The notes: generated by a model not told the origin, from the sequence alone. 64,000 bases of DNA from DATBGZ01 sp963803115 (GCA_963803115.1 CAWDLN010000010.1:105111-169110); one strand, 5' to 3'; positions 1 to 9,793 are shown, counted from the first letter of the stretch. Numbers and translations: made by a program.

Positions 1-1384
1 CGTACATCGAAAGGTCCTTGCCGTACCCGGACTGCTTGAAGCCGCCATGTGGCATCTCGGCCACTAACGGGATGTGGGTGTTGACCCAGACGCATCCGAA
101 GTCGAGTTGCCGGCTGACCCGCATCGCTCGACCGTGGTCGCGCGTCCACACCGAGGAGGCCAGGCCGTACTCCACATCATTGGCCCAGCGCACCGCCTCG
201 GCTTCGTCGGTGAAACGCTGCACGGTAATGACCGGGCCGAACACTTCGTCCTGAATGATCTCGTCCTGCTGCCGAACACCGTCCACAACGGTCGGTGCGT
301 AGAAGAAGCCCCGGGCACCCACTCGCTCACCGCCGGTGCGGATCGAGGCATAGTCGGGCAGCCGGCCGATGAAGCCGCTCACCCGGGTCAATTGATTGGC
401 GTTGTTGAGGGGCCCATACGCGGCGTCGGGATCCTCCGGTCCACCGGTCCGGGTCCCTCGAGCCTGATCCGTGAGCGCCGCGACGAAGTCGTCGTGGATG
501 CGAGGGCCGGCGAGAACCCGGGTCGCGGCCGTGCAGTCCTGCCCGGCGTTGAAGTAGCCGGCCACGGCGATCGCCTCGGCGGCCGATGCGACGTCGGCGT
601 CGTCGAAGACGATGACCGGTGCCTTGCCGCCGAGCTCCAGATGGGTCCGCTTCAGGTCGGCCGAGGCTGAGCTGGCGACCTCGCGGCCGGCCCGGGTCGA
701 CCCGGTGATAGAAACCAGCCGTGGGGTTGGGTGCGCGATGAGCTGCCGGCCGGTGTCACGGTCTCCGCAGACGACGTTGAGCACGCCCGGCGGAAGGAAC
801 TCGGCGGCGATCTCGGCGAGCAGCAACGTCGACACCGGTGTCGTGTCGGATGGCTTGAGCACGACGGTATTGCCCGCCGCGAGCGCGGGCGCGAACTTCC
901 AGACGGCCATCATCATGGGGTAGTTCCAGGGAGTCACCTGGGCGCAGACCCCGATCGGCTCGCGCCGCACGTATGAGGTGTGCCCGGCCATGTACTCCCC
1001 GGCCGAGCGCCCCTCAAGAACCCTCGCGGCGCCGGCGAAGAACCGGATCTGGTCCACCATCGGTGGCAATTCCTCGCTGGCGGTCAGGCCGCGCGGTTTA
1101 CCGGTGTTTCGGCATTCGGCATCGATGAGTTCATCGGCGCGCGCCTCGACGGCGTCGGCGATGCGCAGCAGCGCCCGCTGTCGTTCGGACGGCGTCGCGT
1201 CCCGCCAGCCCGGGAATGCATTGGCCGCCGCGTCCATGGCCGCGTCGACATCCTGCGCGCCCGAGATCGGGGCGCTCGCGAAGATCTCGCCCGTCGCCGG
1301 GTCGACCAGGTCGGCATAGCCGCCGTCGACCGGCTCGACGTAACCCCCGGCCACGAAGTTGCGCAGCACCTGCTTGTCTGCCAT
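1..1384 (-). CDS. Aldehyde dehydrogenase, probably gamma-aminobutyraldehyde type (3' end cut by window)
   Basis: Oxidises an aldehyde to its acid with NAD(P)+ in the cytoplasm. About 461 residues are present; roughly the last 15-20 lie beyond the left edge. The start is the ATG at 1384, four bases after a GGAGG. Visible motifs are the Rossmann/active-site loop ITGSTRAGRE, the general-base glutamate in LELGGKAPV and the nucleophilic cysteine in FNAGQDCTA. The N terminus (NFVAGGYVEP) and the block WNYPMMMA most resemble gamma-aminobutyraldehyde dehydrogenases (PatD/Prr) of putrescine breakdown. Betaine-aldehyde dehydrogenases look alike, so the substrate is inferred. No polyamine gene is visible next to it; the upstream 123 bp (1385-1507) show nothing recognisable. 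Confidence 0.85.
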   Translation of the reverse strand, partial: MADKQVLRNFVAGGYVEPVDGGYADLVDPATGEIFASAPISGAQDVDAAMDAAANAFPGWRDATPSERQRALLRIADAVEARADELIDAECRNTGKPRGLTASEELPPMVDQIRFFAGAARVLEGRSAGEYMAGHTSYVRREPIGVCAQVTPWNYPMMMAVWKFAPALAAGNTVVLKPSDTTPVSTLLLAEIAAEFLPPGVLNVVCGDRDTGRQLIAHPTPRLVSITGSTRAGREVASSASADLKRTHLELGGKAPVIVFDDADVASAAEAIAVAGYFNAGQDCTAATRVLAGPRIHDDFVAALTDQARGTRTGGPEDPDAAYGPLNNANQLTRVSGFIGRLPDYASIRTGGERVGARGFFYAPTVVDGVRQQDEIIQDEVFGPVITVQRFTDEAEAVRWANDVEYGLASSVWTRDHGRAMRVSRQLDFGCVWVNTHIPLVAEMPHGGFKQSGYGKDLSMY

Positions 1385-1507
1385 GTGTCCTCCCGCCGCG
1401 TCCATGCCGAAACCAGCACCCACCAGCATCTTCGCCACTGTTTCCGTCGTCGACAAGACGCTGGACGACTGTTTCCGTGCAGGCCGGACGCGCGGCAGGA
1501 GTGCGAC

Positions 1508-2269
1508 TCAGCCGGTCGTGGCCGGTGCGGCGAGCAATTGGGTGACGTAGTTCGCGGTGTCCGGCCAACCGGTGACGGCAACGCAGGCCACACCCATCGC
1601 CTTGACCGGGAAGTCGTTGCCGCCCTCATCGAGCCGATCGCCGACGAACAGGGCGTCCTCGACGTTGAGGTCGAGCGCCTGCAGCAGCTTGCGAATGCCG
1701 TACGCCTTATCGATGCCCTTTCGCGTGACATCGACAGAGGTAGACCCGCCGCTACGGATCTCGAGATCCGTCAGCCGCGCGGCGGCGTAGTCGCACAGAG
1801 CTCGGCGCTTCGAACCATCCGGGTCCCAGCGGTACTTCTCCTCGGGCGGGGCCGCCTGACCAAGCGCGGAGAAGGTGATCTGGCTCCCGCGGTCTTCGAC
1901 GATGTCGCCCCACGGGTGGGGTTGCCAGAGGCCGAGTTCCTTCGCGCCCTGGGTCAGCACCGCGATGATCTCCTGCCGCTGATCCCGAGAGAGATCCTCG
2001 GCGTAGACCTGGGTCCAGCCCCCATCGCTCCAGCGGTAGTACCGGGTGCCGCAGGTAGGCATCAGGTGGAGCCTGGGGCGCAGTTCGTCCGGTATCGAGA
2101 GGTGCCGCAGAACCTGCGTCTCGAACTGCTCGAACCGTCCGCCGGAAATGATGCACACATCGATCTCAGCCAGCAGCCGGACCAATAAGGCGGCCATCTC
2201 GTCGTCGATGGGGGACTTGGAGACGGCGAGGGTGTCGTCGAGGTCGAATGCCACCACGCGATAGCCCAT
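1508..2269 (-). CDS. HAD-IIB family hydrolase (sugar-phosphatase/phosphomannomutase-like)
   Basis: A 253-residue haloacid-dehalogenase-fold phosphatase or phosphomutase. Motif I is at the N terminus (VAFDLDDTLAVSKSP, nucleophile Asp9), motif II is in CIISGGRF, and the metal-binding motif IV is GDRLDEGGND near residue 215. The long cap between motifs II and III fits the Cof/IIB subgroup, which includes eukaryote-type phosphomannomutases and trehalose/sucrose-phosphate phosphatases. It lies on the same strand as pgm, 104 bp downstream of it, and near manA, so a sugar-phosphate substrate is likely but inferred. The exact reaction cannot be assigned from sequence. Confidence 0.8.
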   Translation of the reverse strand: MGYRVVAFDLDDTLAVSKSPIDDEMAALLVRLLAEIDVCIISGGRFEQFETQVLRHLSIPDELRPRLHLMPTCGTRYYRWSDGGWTQVYAEDLSRDQRQEIIAVLTQGAKELGLWQPHPWGDIVEDRGSQITFSALGQAAPPEEKYRWDPDGSKRRALCDYAAARLTDLEIRSGGSTSVDVTRKGIDKAYGIRKLLQALDLNVEDALFVGDRLDEGGNDFPVKAMGVACVAVTGWPDTANYVTQLLAAPATTG

Positions 2270-2373
2270 CGCCGCGATTGTGCTGTTTCCCGACGCGCTG
2301 ACGACTCTGCCCTCCCGCTCGACCCGAGGCCGGTCTCCACCGGAAGGCGAAGTCTATCCGGGCGTATTGGCGG

Positions 2374-4035
2374 CTAGGAGTGCAGTGCCTGCGCGACGAT
2401 GCGCATCGCATCCTCCTGGATGCGCTCGAGATGGTCGGGACCCAGGAAGGACTCCGCGTAGATCTTGTACACGTCTTCGGTACCGGACGGACGGGCGGCG
2501 AACCAGCCGGAGGCCGATGACACCTTGACGCCGCCGATCGACGCGCCATTGCCGGGCGCTTCGGTGATCGCCGCGATGATCGGCTCGCCGGCGAGCTTGG
2601 TCGCCGAGATGCCGCTCGGTGACAGGCTGGCCAGGACGGCTTTCTGTTCCCAGGTGGCCGGAGCGTCGATCCGGGCGAAGACCGGGTCACCGAACCGCGT
2701 GGTGAGGTCGTGGTAGCGGCCGCTTGGCGACTTTCCCGTCACCGCGGTCATCTCCGCGGCCAGCAGGCACAACAGGATGCCGTCCTTGTCGGTCGTCCAG
2801 GCGGCGCCGTTACGCCGCAGGAATGCGCCCCCGGCACTCTCCTCGCCGGCGAAGCCCAGCGCACCCGACTCGAGCCCGGACACGAACCATTTGAATCCGA
2901 CTGGGACCTCCTGGAGCGGCCGGCCGAGATCGGCCGCGATCCGGTCGATCATCGACGACGACACGACTGTCTTCCCGACCGCGGCGGCAGCCGACCAGTC
3001 AGGCCGATGCCGGAACAGATAATCGATGGCCGCCGAGAGGTAGCGGTTCGGCGTCATGAGGCCGGAGTCCGATGTGACGATGCCGTGGCGATCGGAATCC
3101 GCGTCGTTGGCCACGATGACGTCATAGTCAGACCGCTTCCCGATCAACGCCGACATCGCGTAGGCCGACGAGCAGTCCATGCGGATCTTGCCGTCCCAGT
3201 CAAGCGGCAGGAATCGCCACGTCGTGTCCACATTCGGATTGAGGACCGTGAGATCGATGCCGTACCGCGAGGCGATCTCGCCCCAGTAGTTCACGCTGGC
3301 CCCGCCGAGGGGATCCGCCCCGATGCGTACGCCGGAAGCCCGGATCGCCTCGACGTCAACCACGTTGGGCAGGTCGCTCACGTACCGGTCGAGGAAGTCA
3401 TAGGTCTGCGTTGTGTCGGCGGCGTAGGCCTTTTCGGCCGACGTTCGGCGAACGCCCTTCAGACCGTTCTCGAGCATCTCGTTGGCAATGATCTCGATCC
3501 GCCGGGTGACGTCGGTGCCCGCCGGGCCGCCGTCGGGTGGGTTGTACTTGTAGCCGCCGTCTCCGGGCGGGTTGTGTGACGGCGTGAGCAGCACACCATC
3601 GGCGAGCCCGTCGGTACGGCCGGCGTTGTGGGTCAGAATCGCCAGGCTCACGGCTGGCGTCGGCGTGTAACTCGAGCGACTGTCGACCAGTACCGTCACG
3701 CCGTTGGCCGCGAACACCTCCAGCGCGGTTCTCATCGCGGGTTCGGACAGCGCGTGTGGATCCCGGCCGACGAAGAGCGGACCAGTGATCCCCTGTTCCG
3801 CCCGGAACACGCAGACCGCCTGGGATGTAGCGGCGATGTGGTCCTCGTTGAAGCTCTGGGTCAGGCTCGAACCGCGGTGCCCGGACGTGCCGAACATGAT
3901 GCGCTGTTCGGGCGCGGACGGATCCGGGCGGCGGGCGTAGTAGGCCTCGATCAGCTCCGGGACGTTGACAAGATCTTCCGGGAGTGGGAGTGTCCCCGCC
4001 CGGGGATGCACCCTCGTCGATTCAGATCCGGTCAC
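2374..4035 (-). CDS. pgm: Phosphoglucomutase, alpha-D-glucose specific
   Basis: Interconverts glucose 1-phosphate and glucose 6-phosphate, linking glycolysis to glycogen, trehalose and cell-wall precursors. The protein has 553 residues, close to the bacterial Pgm length. All four signature loops are visible: the phosphoserine loop LTPSHNPPGDGG (Ser153), the metal loop ANDADSDRHGI, the sugar loop GEESAGGAFL and the C-terminal phosphate-binding loop RPSGTEDVYKIY. The N terminus IMFGTSGHRGSS is also typical. The gene is transcribed away from the Trm112/SIS/manA cluster; the 155-bp divergent gap (4036-4190) probably carries promoters for both sides, though no clear -35/-10 is seen. Confidence 0.95.
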   Translation of the reverse strand: MTGSESTRVHPRAGTLPLPEDLVNVPELIEAYYARRPDPSAPEQRIMFGTSGHRGSSLTQSFNEDHIAATSQAVCVFRAEQGITGPLFVGRDPHALSEPAMRTALEVFAANGVTVLVDSRSSYTPTPAVSLAILTHNAGRTDGLADGVLLTPSHNPPGDGGYKYNPPDGGPAGTDVTRRIEIIANEMLENGLKGVRRTSAEKAYAADTTQTYDFLDRYVSDLPNVVDVEAIRASGVRIGADPLGGASVNYWGEIASRYGIDLTVLNPNVDTTWRFLPLDWDGKIRMDCSSAYAMSALIGKRSDYDVIVANDADSDRHGIVTSDSGLMTPNRYLSAAIDYLFRHRPDWSAAAAVGKTVVSSSMIDRIAADLGRPLQEVPVGFKWFVSGLESGALGFAGEESAGGAFLRRNGAAWTTDKDGILLCLLAAEMTAVTGKSPSGRYHDLTTRFGDPVFARIDAPATWEQKAVLASLSPSGISATKLAGEPIIAAITEAPGNGASIGGVKVSSASGWFAARPSGTEDVYKIYAESFLGPDHLERIQEDAMRIVAQALHS

Positions 4036-4190
4036 AGTCGCCTCCTGGTGCCGCGGCTCAAGGGGGCCGTGCCCGTCAGATTACGCCCCGGTTCAGGGCC
4101 TACTGCGCCACTTCTCCGCCCTTTCGCGGCGACCCGTAAGCTGCGGGGTGTCGGCGCCACCGCGTCGAGCCCTGCGCTGGAGGTGAACCG

Positions 4191-4385
4191 GTGTCCCTGG
4201 ACTCGCACCTACTGGACATCCTGGCGTGCCCTGACGTGCACCACGCGCCCCTCACCTACGACGAGACCGCGCAGACCCTGACCTGCACCGAATGTGCTCG
4301 GATCTTCCCGATCCGCGACGGCATCCCCGTGCTGCTGCTCGATGAGGCCACGGGGCCGGCGGAGGGGGAGCGGAGCCCGCAATGA
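4191..4385 (+). CDS. Trm112-like small zinc-ribbon protein
   Basis: A 64-residue protein of the Trm112/YcaR family; relatives stabilise methyltransferases, but the bacterial role is poorly known. It starts at GTG 4191, after a GGAGG about five bases upstream. The core LDILACPD, LTCTEC and FPIRDGIPVLL is typical. One metal ligand is missing: the first pair is CPDV rather than CxxC, leaving three cysteines, so zinc binding may be weak or lost. Its stop codon overlaps the ATG of the next gene, as in other actinobacteria where this small gene precedes the SIS protein and manA. Confidence 0.8.
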   Translation: MSLDSHLLDILACPDVHHAPLTYDETAQTLTCTECARIFPIRDGIPVLLLDEATGPAEGERSPQ

Positions 4386-5584
4386 TGCCGCTCGACGACC
4401 GGAGCGGCGTGCGCGGGCACCGCCGCGTCGACGAAGCCCTGCTCAACGACGCCAGCCGGCTGTTCGCCGCCGATCCATCGGGCATGTTGCGTGCGCTGGC
4501 ATCGGCGGGGGCGCAGGTGCGGGAGTCCGCCGCGCTGGCCGCCGAGGCTAACCTCTCATCGCTCGCCGACGACGGTCGACCACGCGCGGTCGTCGTGGCG
4601 GGCGTCGGTACGGCCGCCCGTACCGGCGACCTGCTCGAGACCGTGGCCGGGCCGCGGTGCCCGGTGCCGGTCGTGGGGCATCGCAGCGCCGGGATACCCG
4701 GGTGGGTCGGCGCGGCCGACGCAGTGATCGCGGTCTCCGCGTCGGGCCGGAGCCCCGAGGCCATCGCCGCGGCGGACGCGGCCGGACGCCGGGGCGCTCG
4801 GCTGGTCGCGATTGGACCGCCCGACTCCGAACTACAGGCGCTGGCGGAGCGCGCCCGAGCGCCATTCGTTCCCGTGCCGCGGCGCGCTCCGGCGCGGGCG
4901 AGCCTGTGGGCGTTGACCGTGCCGGTACTGCTCGCGGCCCGGACCCTCGGCCTGGTTCGCATCGCCGAGGCGGACTTCGCCGAGACCGCGGCGCGCCTCG
5001 ATGACGACGCGGAGCGGTGCCGCCCTGGAGCCGACTCGTTCGTGAATCCGGCCAAGGCGCTCGCCCTCGACCTGGCCAACTCGATCCCGATCGTGTGGGG
5101 TTCCTCGCCGTTGGCGACGGTGGCGGCCCGCCGGGTCGGCGACATGCTGTCGGCCAACGCGCGCTATCCGGTCGTGGCTGGTTCGCTCGGTGAGGCGGGG
5201 CGAGGACGGGTAGGCCTGGTGGATGGCATCTATGGCGGCCTGGTCGAGTCCGAGCGCGACATCTTCGCCGATCCGCGCGATGAGCCCGAGCCCACCCGGC
5301 TACGGCTGGTCCTGCTGCGTGACGGCGGCCTGGCCGACGACAATGCCACGGCCGGGGAACCATCCGCTGTGGAGGAACGGCGCGCGGACGCCGTGGTCGA
5401 GCTGGCGGCTCGTCGCGGTGTCCGATGTGGAGTGATCCAGGCGGAGGGCGGTTCACCGCTGGAACGGCTCGCCTCGCTCATCGCCGTGCCCGATTTCGCA
5501 TCGGTGTACCTTGCCCTTGCCCATGGGCTGGACCCGACCGCGGTGCCCGCGGTCGACGAGATGAAGGAGTTCACGCGTCGATGA
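4382..5584 (+). CDS. SIS-domain protein (TobH / phosphoglucose-phosphomannose isomerase C-terminal type)
   Basis: A 400-residue sugar-isomerase-fold protein found next to manA across actinobacteria (TobH in mycobacteria, Rv3256c locus). The first SIS half carries VSASGRSPEAIAAADAA, the classic phosphosugar-binding serine loop; the second half (VWGSSPLATVAARR) matches the bacterial phosphoglucose/phosphomannose isomerase C-terminal family. A catalytic role in mannose or GDP-mannose precursor metabolism is inferred from context, and many actinobacterial members lack proven activity. The ATG at 4382 overlaps the upstream stop by four bases, so translation is probably coupled. Confidence 0.8.
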   Translation: MMPLDDRSGVRGHRRVDEALLNDASRLFAADPSGMLRALASAGAQVRESAALAAEANLSSLADDGRPRAVVVAGVGTAARTGDLLETVAGPRCPVPVVGHRSAGIPGWVGAADAVIAVSASGRSPEAIAAADAAGRRGARLVAIGPPDSELQALAERARAPFVPVPRRAPARASLWALTVPVLLAARTLGLVRIAEADFAETAARLDDDAERCRPGADSFVNPAKALALDLANSIPIVWGSSPLATVAARRVGDMLSANARYPVVAGSLGEAGRGRVGLVDGIYGGLVESERDIFADPRDEPEPTRLRLVLLRDGGLADDNATAGEPSAVEERRADAVVELAARRGVRCGVIQAEGGSPLERLASLIAVPDFASVYLALAHGLDPTAVPAVDEMKEFTRR

Positions 5585-5612
5585 GCGAGCGAATGATCAG
5601 GCAGAGTGCGCT

Positions 5613-6539
5613 GTGAGTGCGGCCAGTGGTACTCGGGCGATCATCGCGGCACTGGCCGCCAACCTCGGCATCGCGGCGACCAAGTTCGTCGCCTTCGCGC
5701 TGACCGGCTCGTCCTCGATGCTTGCGGAGTCGATCCACTCCGTCGCCGACTCGGGCAACCAGGCGTTGCTGCTCGTCGGCGGCAAGCGGGCCCGCCGCGA
5801 GGCGACGCCCGAGCACCCGTTCGGCTTCGGCCGTGAGCGCTATGTCTACGCGTTCATCGTCTCCATCGTGCTGTTCAGCGTCGGCGGGTTGTTCGCCCTG
5901 TACGAGGGGTATCACAAGCTCCAACATCCGGAAGCCATCACGGAGTGGCAGTGGGTTCCACTGACGGTGCTTGTGATCGCGGTCGGGCTGGAGTCCTTCT
6001 CCTTCCGGACCGCCATCCAGGAGAGCAACAAACTGCGCGGCACGGCGAGTTGGGTTCAGTTCGTGCGCCGGTCCCGGGTTCCGGAGCTGCCCGTCGTACT
6101 GCTGGAGGACTTTGCCGCGCTGATCGGTCTGGTCTTCGCCTTCTTGGGGGTCTCGTTGACCCTGCTGACCGACAACGGAGTGTGGGACGGCATCGGCACC
6201 GTCCTCATTGGAGCGTTGTTGGTCTCGGTGGCGGTCATCCTCGCGGTGGAGACGAAGAGCCTGCTGATCGGCGAGTCAGCCACGGTCGACGATGTCAACA
6301 AGATCGAAGCTGCGTTGGTGGACGGCGACAGCATCGAGCGGATCATCCACATGAAGACGATGCACCTGGGGCCGGAGGAGCTGCTGGTCGCGGTCAAGGT
6401 CGGCGTCTCTCAGGCCGCGACGGCCAGCGACATCGCGACCGCGATCGACGCGGCGGAGGTGCGGATCCGCGACGCCGTGCCGATCGCCCGCGTCATCTAC
6501 ATCGAGCCCGACATCTACCAGAGCGCCATCGTCACGTGA
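5613..6539 (+). CDS. Cation diffusion facilitator family transporter
   Basis: A 308-residue inner-membrane divalent-cation/proton antiporter. The metal-site motif in TM2 is AESIHSVADSGNQ (His and Asp ligands), and a second acidic pair sits in LLEDFAALIG of TM5. About six hydrophobic segments precede a cytoplasmic C-terminal domain (from about residue 220) of the CDF dimerisation type, ending RVIYIEPDIYQ. The metal (Zn, Fe or Mn) cannot be told from sequence. The GTG start at 5613 lies 28 bp after the SIS gene, and its stop overlaps the manA start by four bases, so it sits inside the manA transcription unit. Confidence 0.88.
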   Translation: MSAASGTRAIIAALAANLGIAATKFVAFALTGSSSMLAESIHSVADSGNQALLLVGGKRARREATPEHPFGFGRERYVYAFIVSIVLFSVGGLFALYEGYHKLQHPEAITEWQWVPLTVLVIAVGLESFSFRTAIQESNKLRGTASWVQFVRRSRVPELPVVLLEDFAALIGLVFAFLGVSLTLLTDNGVWDGIGTVLIGALLVSVAVILAVETKSLLIGESATVDDVNKIEAALVDGDSIERIIHMKTMHLGPEELLVAVKVGVSQAATASDIATAIDAAEVRIRDAVPIARVIYIEPDIYQSAIVT

Positions 6540-7744
6540 TCCCGCTCGACAACCCGATCCGGTCCTATGCCTGGGGATCCCGATCGGTGCTGGCCGCGCT
6601 GCAGCGGCGGCCGGTGCCATCGCCCGCGCCGGAGGCCGAGATGTGGCTCGGCGCCCACCCGGAGGCGCCGTCGCTGGTACCTGGGCCGGCTGGTCTCATA
6701 CCGCTGCCCGAGGCGATCGCCGCGGATGCGTCCGCGATGCTGGGCGCCGGCGTCACGTCCCGGTTCGGCAACCGGCTGCCGTACCTATTGAAGGTGCTCG
6801 CCGCCGACCGCCCATTGTCTCTGCAGGCGCACCCCGACGCGGAGCAGGCGCGGGATGGCTTCGCCCGCGAGGAGGCGGCCGGCGTACCGGTACGCAATTA
6901 CGTCGACCCGTTTCACAAGCCGGAATTGTTGGTCGCGCTCGAGGACTTCGATGCCCTGTGCGGGTTCCGCGATCCGGAGTCGTCGGCCGCCGAGCTCACC
7001 GCCCTCGACGTGCCGGTGCTGGCGCCGGTTGTCGAGGCCCTGCGCACCGGCGAGGCGCGTGAGCGCCTGCGACGCGCGGTGGGTCTGCTGCTGTCGTGGC
7101 CGGTCGAGGACCGAGCGTCGCTCGTGTCGGCTGTGGCGAAGGCTGGACATCCGCTCGCGGTAGAGCTCGCCGAGGAGTACCCGACCGACGTCGGCATCGT
7201 CGTGGCGCTTCTGCTCAACCACGTACGGCTCCGGCCCGGGGAGGCCGTCTTCATGCCGGCCGGCAACCTGCACGCCTATCTGCGGGGGACCGGCGTGGAG
7301 ATCATGGCGGCCAGTGACAACGTCCTACGCGGTGGGCTCACGCCGAAGCATGTCGATCCGACGGAACTCATGCGGGTGTTGCGGTACGAGACGTTGGCCG
7401 ATCCACTCTTCGCCCCGATCACGCTCGGTCCCGGGATGGTGTGCTGGCGACCGGACGTGGCCGAGTTCTCGCTCGTGCGAGCGACCGTCACTGCGGTTGC
7501 GCCAGTCCAGCTGTCCGGCACCGGTCCCCGGATCGTGCTGTGCGTGAACGGGACGGCGACACTGGGTCGGTCGGGGTCACTGGGTCGGTCGGGGTCACTG
7601 GGTCCGTCGGGGTCACCGCGTCCGTCGGGAGCTGGGCCGGGTTGGGCCCTGCGCAGCGGCGACGCCGTGTTCGTTACGGCGACCGAGCCGCCGGTCGAGG
7701 TGAGCGGCGAGTGCGTCGTGTTTCAGGCCGCCCCAAATGTCTGA
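6536..7744 (+). CDS. manA: Mannose-6-phosphate isomerase, class I
   Basis: Interconverts fructose 6-phosphate and mannose 6-phosphate, feeding GDP-mannose for cell-wall lipids and glycans. The protein has 402 residues, starting at GTG 6536, which overlaps the CDF stop (GTGA). Zinc and active-site motifs are present: LSLQAHPDAEQA, HKPELLVAL and PAGNLHAYLRGTGVEIMA, followed by SDNVLRGGLTPKHVD. Near residue 345 the C-terminal cupin contains an 18-bp in-frame repeat (about 7561-7628) encoding GRSGSL-like hexapeptides, an insertion not needed by the fold. It is the last gene of the block that begins with the Trm112-like gene. Confidence 0.93.
   Translation: MIPLDNPIRSYAWGSRSVLAALQRRPVPSPAPEAEMWLGAHPEAPSLVPGPAGLIPLPEAIAADASAMLGAGVTSRFGNRLPYLLKVLAADRPLSLQAHPDAEQARDGFAREEAAGVPVRNYVDPFHKPELLVALEDFDALCGFRDPESSAAELTALDVPVLAPVVEALRTGEARERLRRAVGLLLSWPVEDRASLVSAVAKAGHPLAVELAEEYPTDVGIVVALLLNHVRLRPGEAVFMPAGNLHAYLRGTGVEIMAASDNVLRGGLTPKHVDPTELMRVLRYETLADPLFAPITLGPGMVCWRPDVAEFSLVRATVTAVAPVQLSGTGPRIVLCVNGTATLGRSGSLGRSGSLGPSGSPRPSGAGPGWALRSGDAVFVTATEPPVEVSGECVVFQAAPNV
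7561..7628 (+). repeat. 18-bp in-frame tandem repeat inside manA
   Basis: About three and a half copies of an 18-bp unit (two identical, the next two with substitutions) encode LGRSGS/LGPSGS-type hexapeptides in a surface region of ManA. Its length is a multiple of three, so copy-number change would not break the frame. Confidence 0.85.
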
Positions 7745-8161
7745 CACCCAAATGGGTGGCGGATTCGGGGACAGTCGAAACGTTCTGGCATAGAAAAGGA
7801 CAAATTGCCCACGTTCACGGCGATTTTTGGGCCTTTGGCTTGACGGCATGGGCACCGAGTGTGAAGCTCGAACCACGCAGCGTTATCGCGACCAAGGTCC
7901 GAGCCACGCGCGGGGGAACCAAACCGGGGGGAAGCACGGGGTGGTCGGCCCTGAGCGGAAAGTCCGCTTACGGCGACCACCTCGTGCGCTATTTATGCAC
8001 CCCTGACAGGCGGGCGATCATGATCGCCACTTGCCGGCGCTGAGCGCAGTTTCCTACTCGATATATCGGAAGCTTGCGATCAAGCCAAATGGTGACCCTC
8101 GCTGGAAAGCGACAAGCGCACGGGTATCGTGTTGGGTCGGCCTGGACCTAGGAGTTACTTC
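7745..8161 (+). other. 417-bp gap before ahcY: long leader with structured RNA candidate
   Basis: No credible ORF. Within it: a 13-bp uninterrupted stem (7935-7947 with 7974-7986, one G-U) enclosing an inner hairpin (7954-7959 with 7963-7968, loop AAG); a G-rich purine stretch just upstream (7908-7934); a perfect 16-bp palindrome at 8013-8028; a 10-bp palindrome at about 8062; and the ahcY ribosome site AGGAG. The layout suggests a long 5' untranslated region, perhaps regulatory. It does not match the SAH riboswitch consensus I know. Confidence 0.5.
7935..7986 (+). promoter_or_regulatory. Candidate structured RNA element in the ahcY leader
   Basis: Outer stem of 13 consecutive pairs (CACGGGGTGGTCG with CGACCACCTCGTG) and an inner six-pair hairpin, separated by asymmetric internal loops of about six and five bases. 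The outer helix is far longer than expected by chance in 52 bases. It is upstream of, and in the same direction as, ahcY. Its family is unknown; the G-rich segment just before it faintly recalls the c-di-AMP (ydaO) core, but the diagnostic GGGTGAATC and GTCAGCTAAC blocks are absent. Confidence 0.4.
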
Positions 8162-9634
<1,473 letters not shown>

Positions 9635-9647
9635 GCAGGCCGAAACG

Positions 9648-9691
9648 CCGGCGCCCACGGGACTTTCTCCCCTGGGCGCCGGTTGCTTTTT
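9648..9691 (+). terminator. Intrinsic terminator after ahcY
   Basis: GC-rich hairpin (CCGGCGCCCA paired with TGGGCGCCGG) immediately followed by a T-rich run (TTGCTTTTTGG), 14 bp after the ahcY stop. Confidence 0.88.
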
Positions 9692-9742
9692 GGTGATCCG
9701 CTTGACGCAGGAGGGACTCCGGGCGATAAGGTGTGCCTGTCC

Positions 9743-9762
9743 TTAGTTAGGTATGCCTAACC
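9743..9762 (+). promoter_or_regulatory. DtxR/IdeR-type iron box upstream of efeU
   Basis: The sequence TTAGTTAGGTATGCCTAACC contains the inverted repeat GTTAGG-TAT-GCCTAAC, a close match to the iron-repressor consensus TTAGGTTAGGCTAACCTAA of actinobacteria. It lies about 30 bp before the efeU GTG and probably overlaps the promoter. A degenerate half-site (AAGGTGTGCCT) just upstream could bind a second dimer. Iron-dependent repression of efeUOB is inferred. Confidence 0.75.
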
Positions 9763-9793
9763 GACGTTGCGTCGGCGACAATGGGAGCCCAAC

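Noticed and set aside
980..2188. 402-residue plus-strand open frame at 980-2188
   Set aside because: Antisense to the aldehyde dehydrogenase and HAD genes, both supported by motifs.
7900..8015. c-di-AMP (ydaO) riboswitch
   Set aside because: A GCGGGGGAACCAA-like segment is present, but the GGGTGAATC and GTCAGCTAAC blocks that define the class are missing; it is kept only as an unnamed structured leader.
8030..8161. SAH riboswitch directly before ahcY
   Set aside because: The consensus GAGGAGCGCTGC core and closing GGCGCTC pairing are not present.
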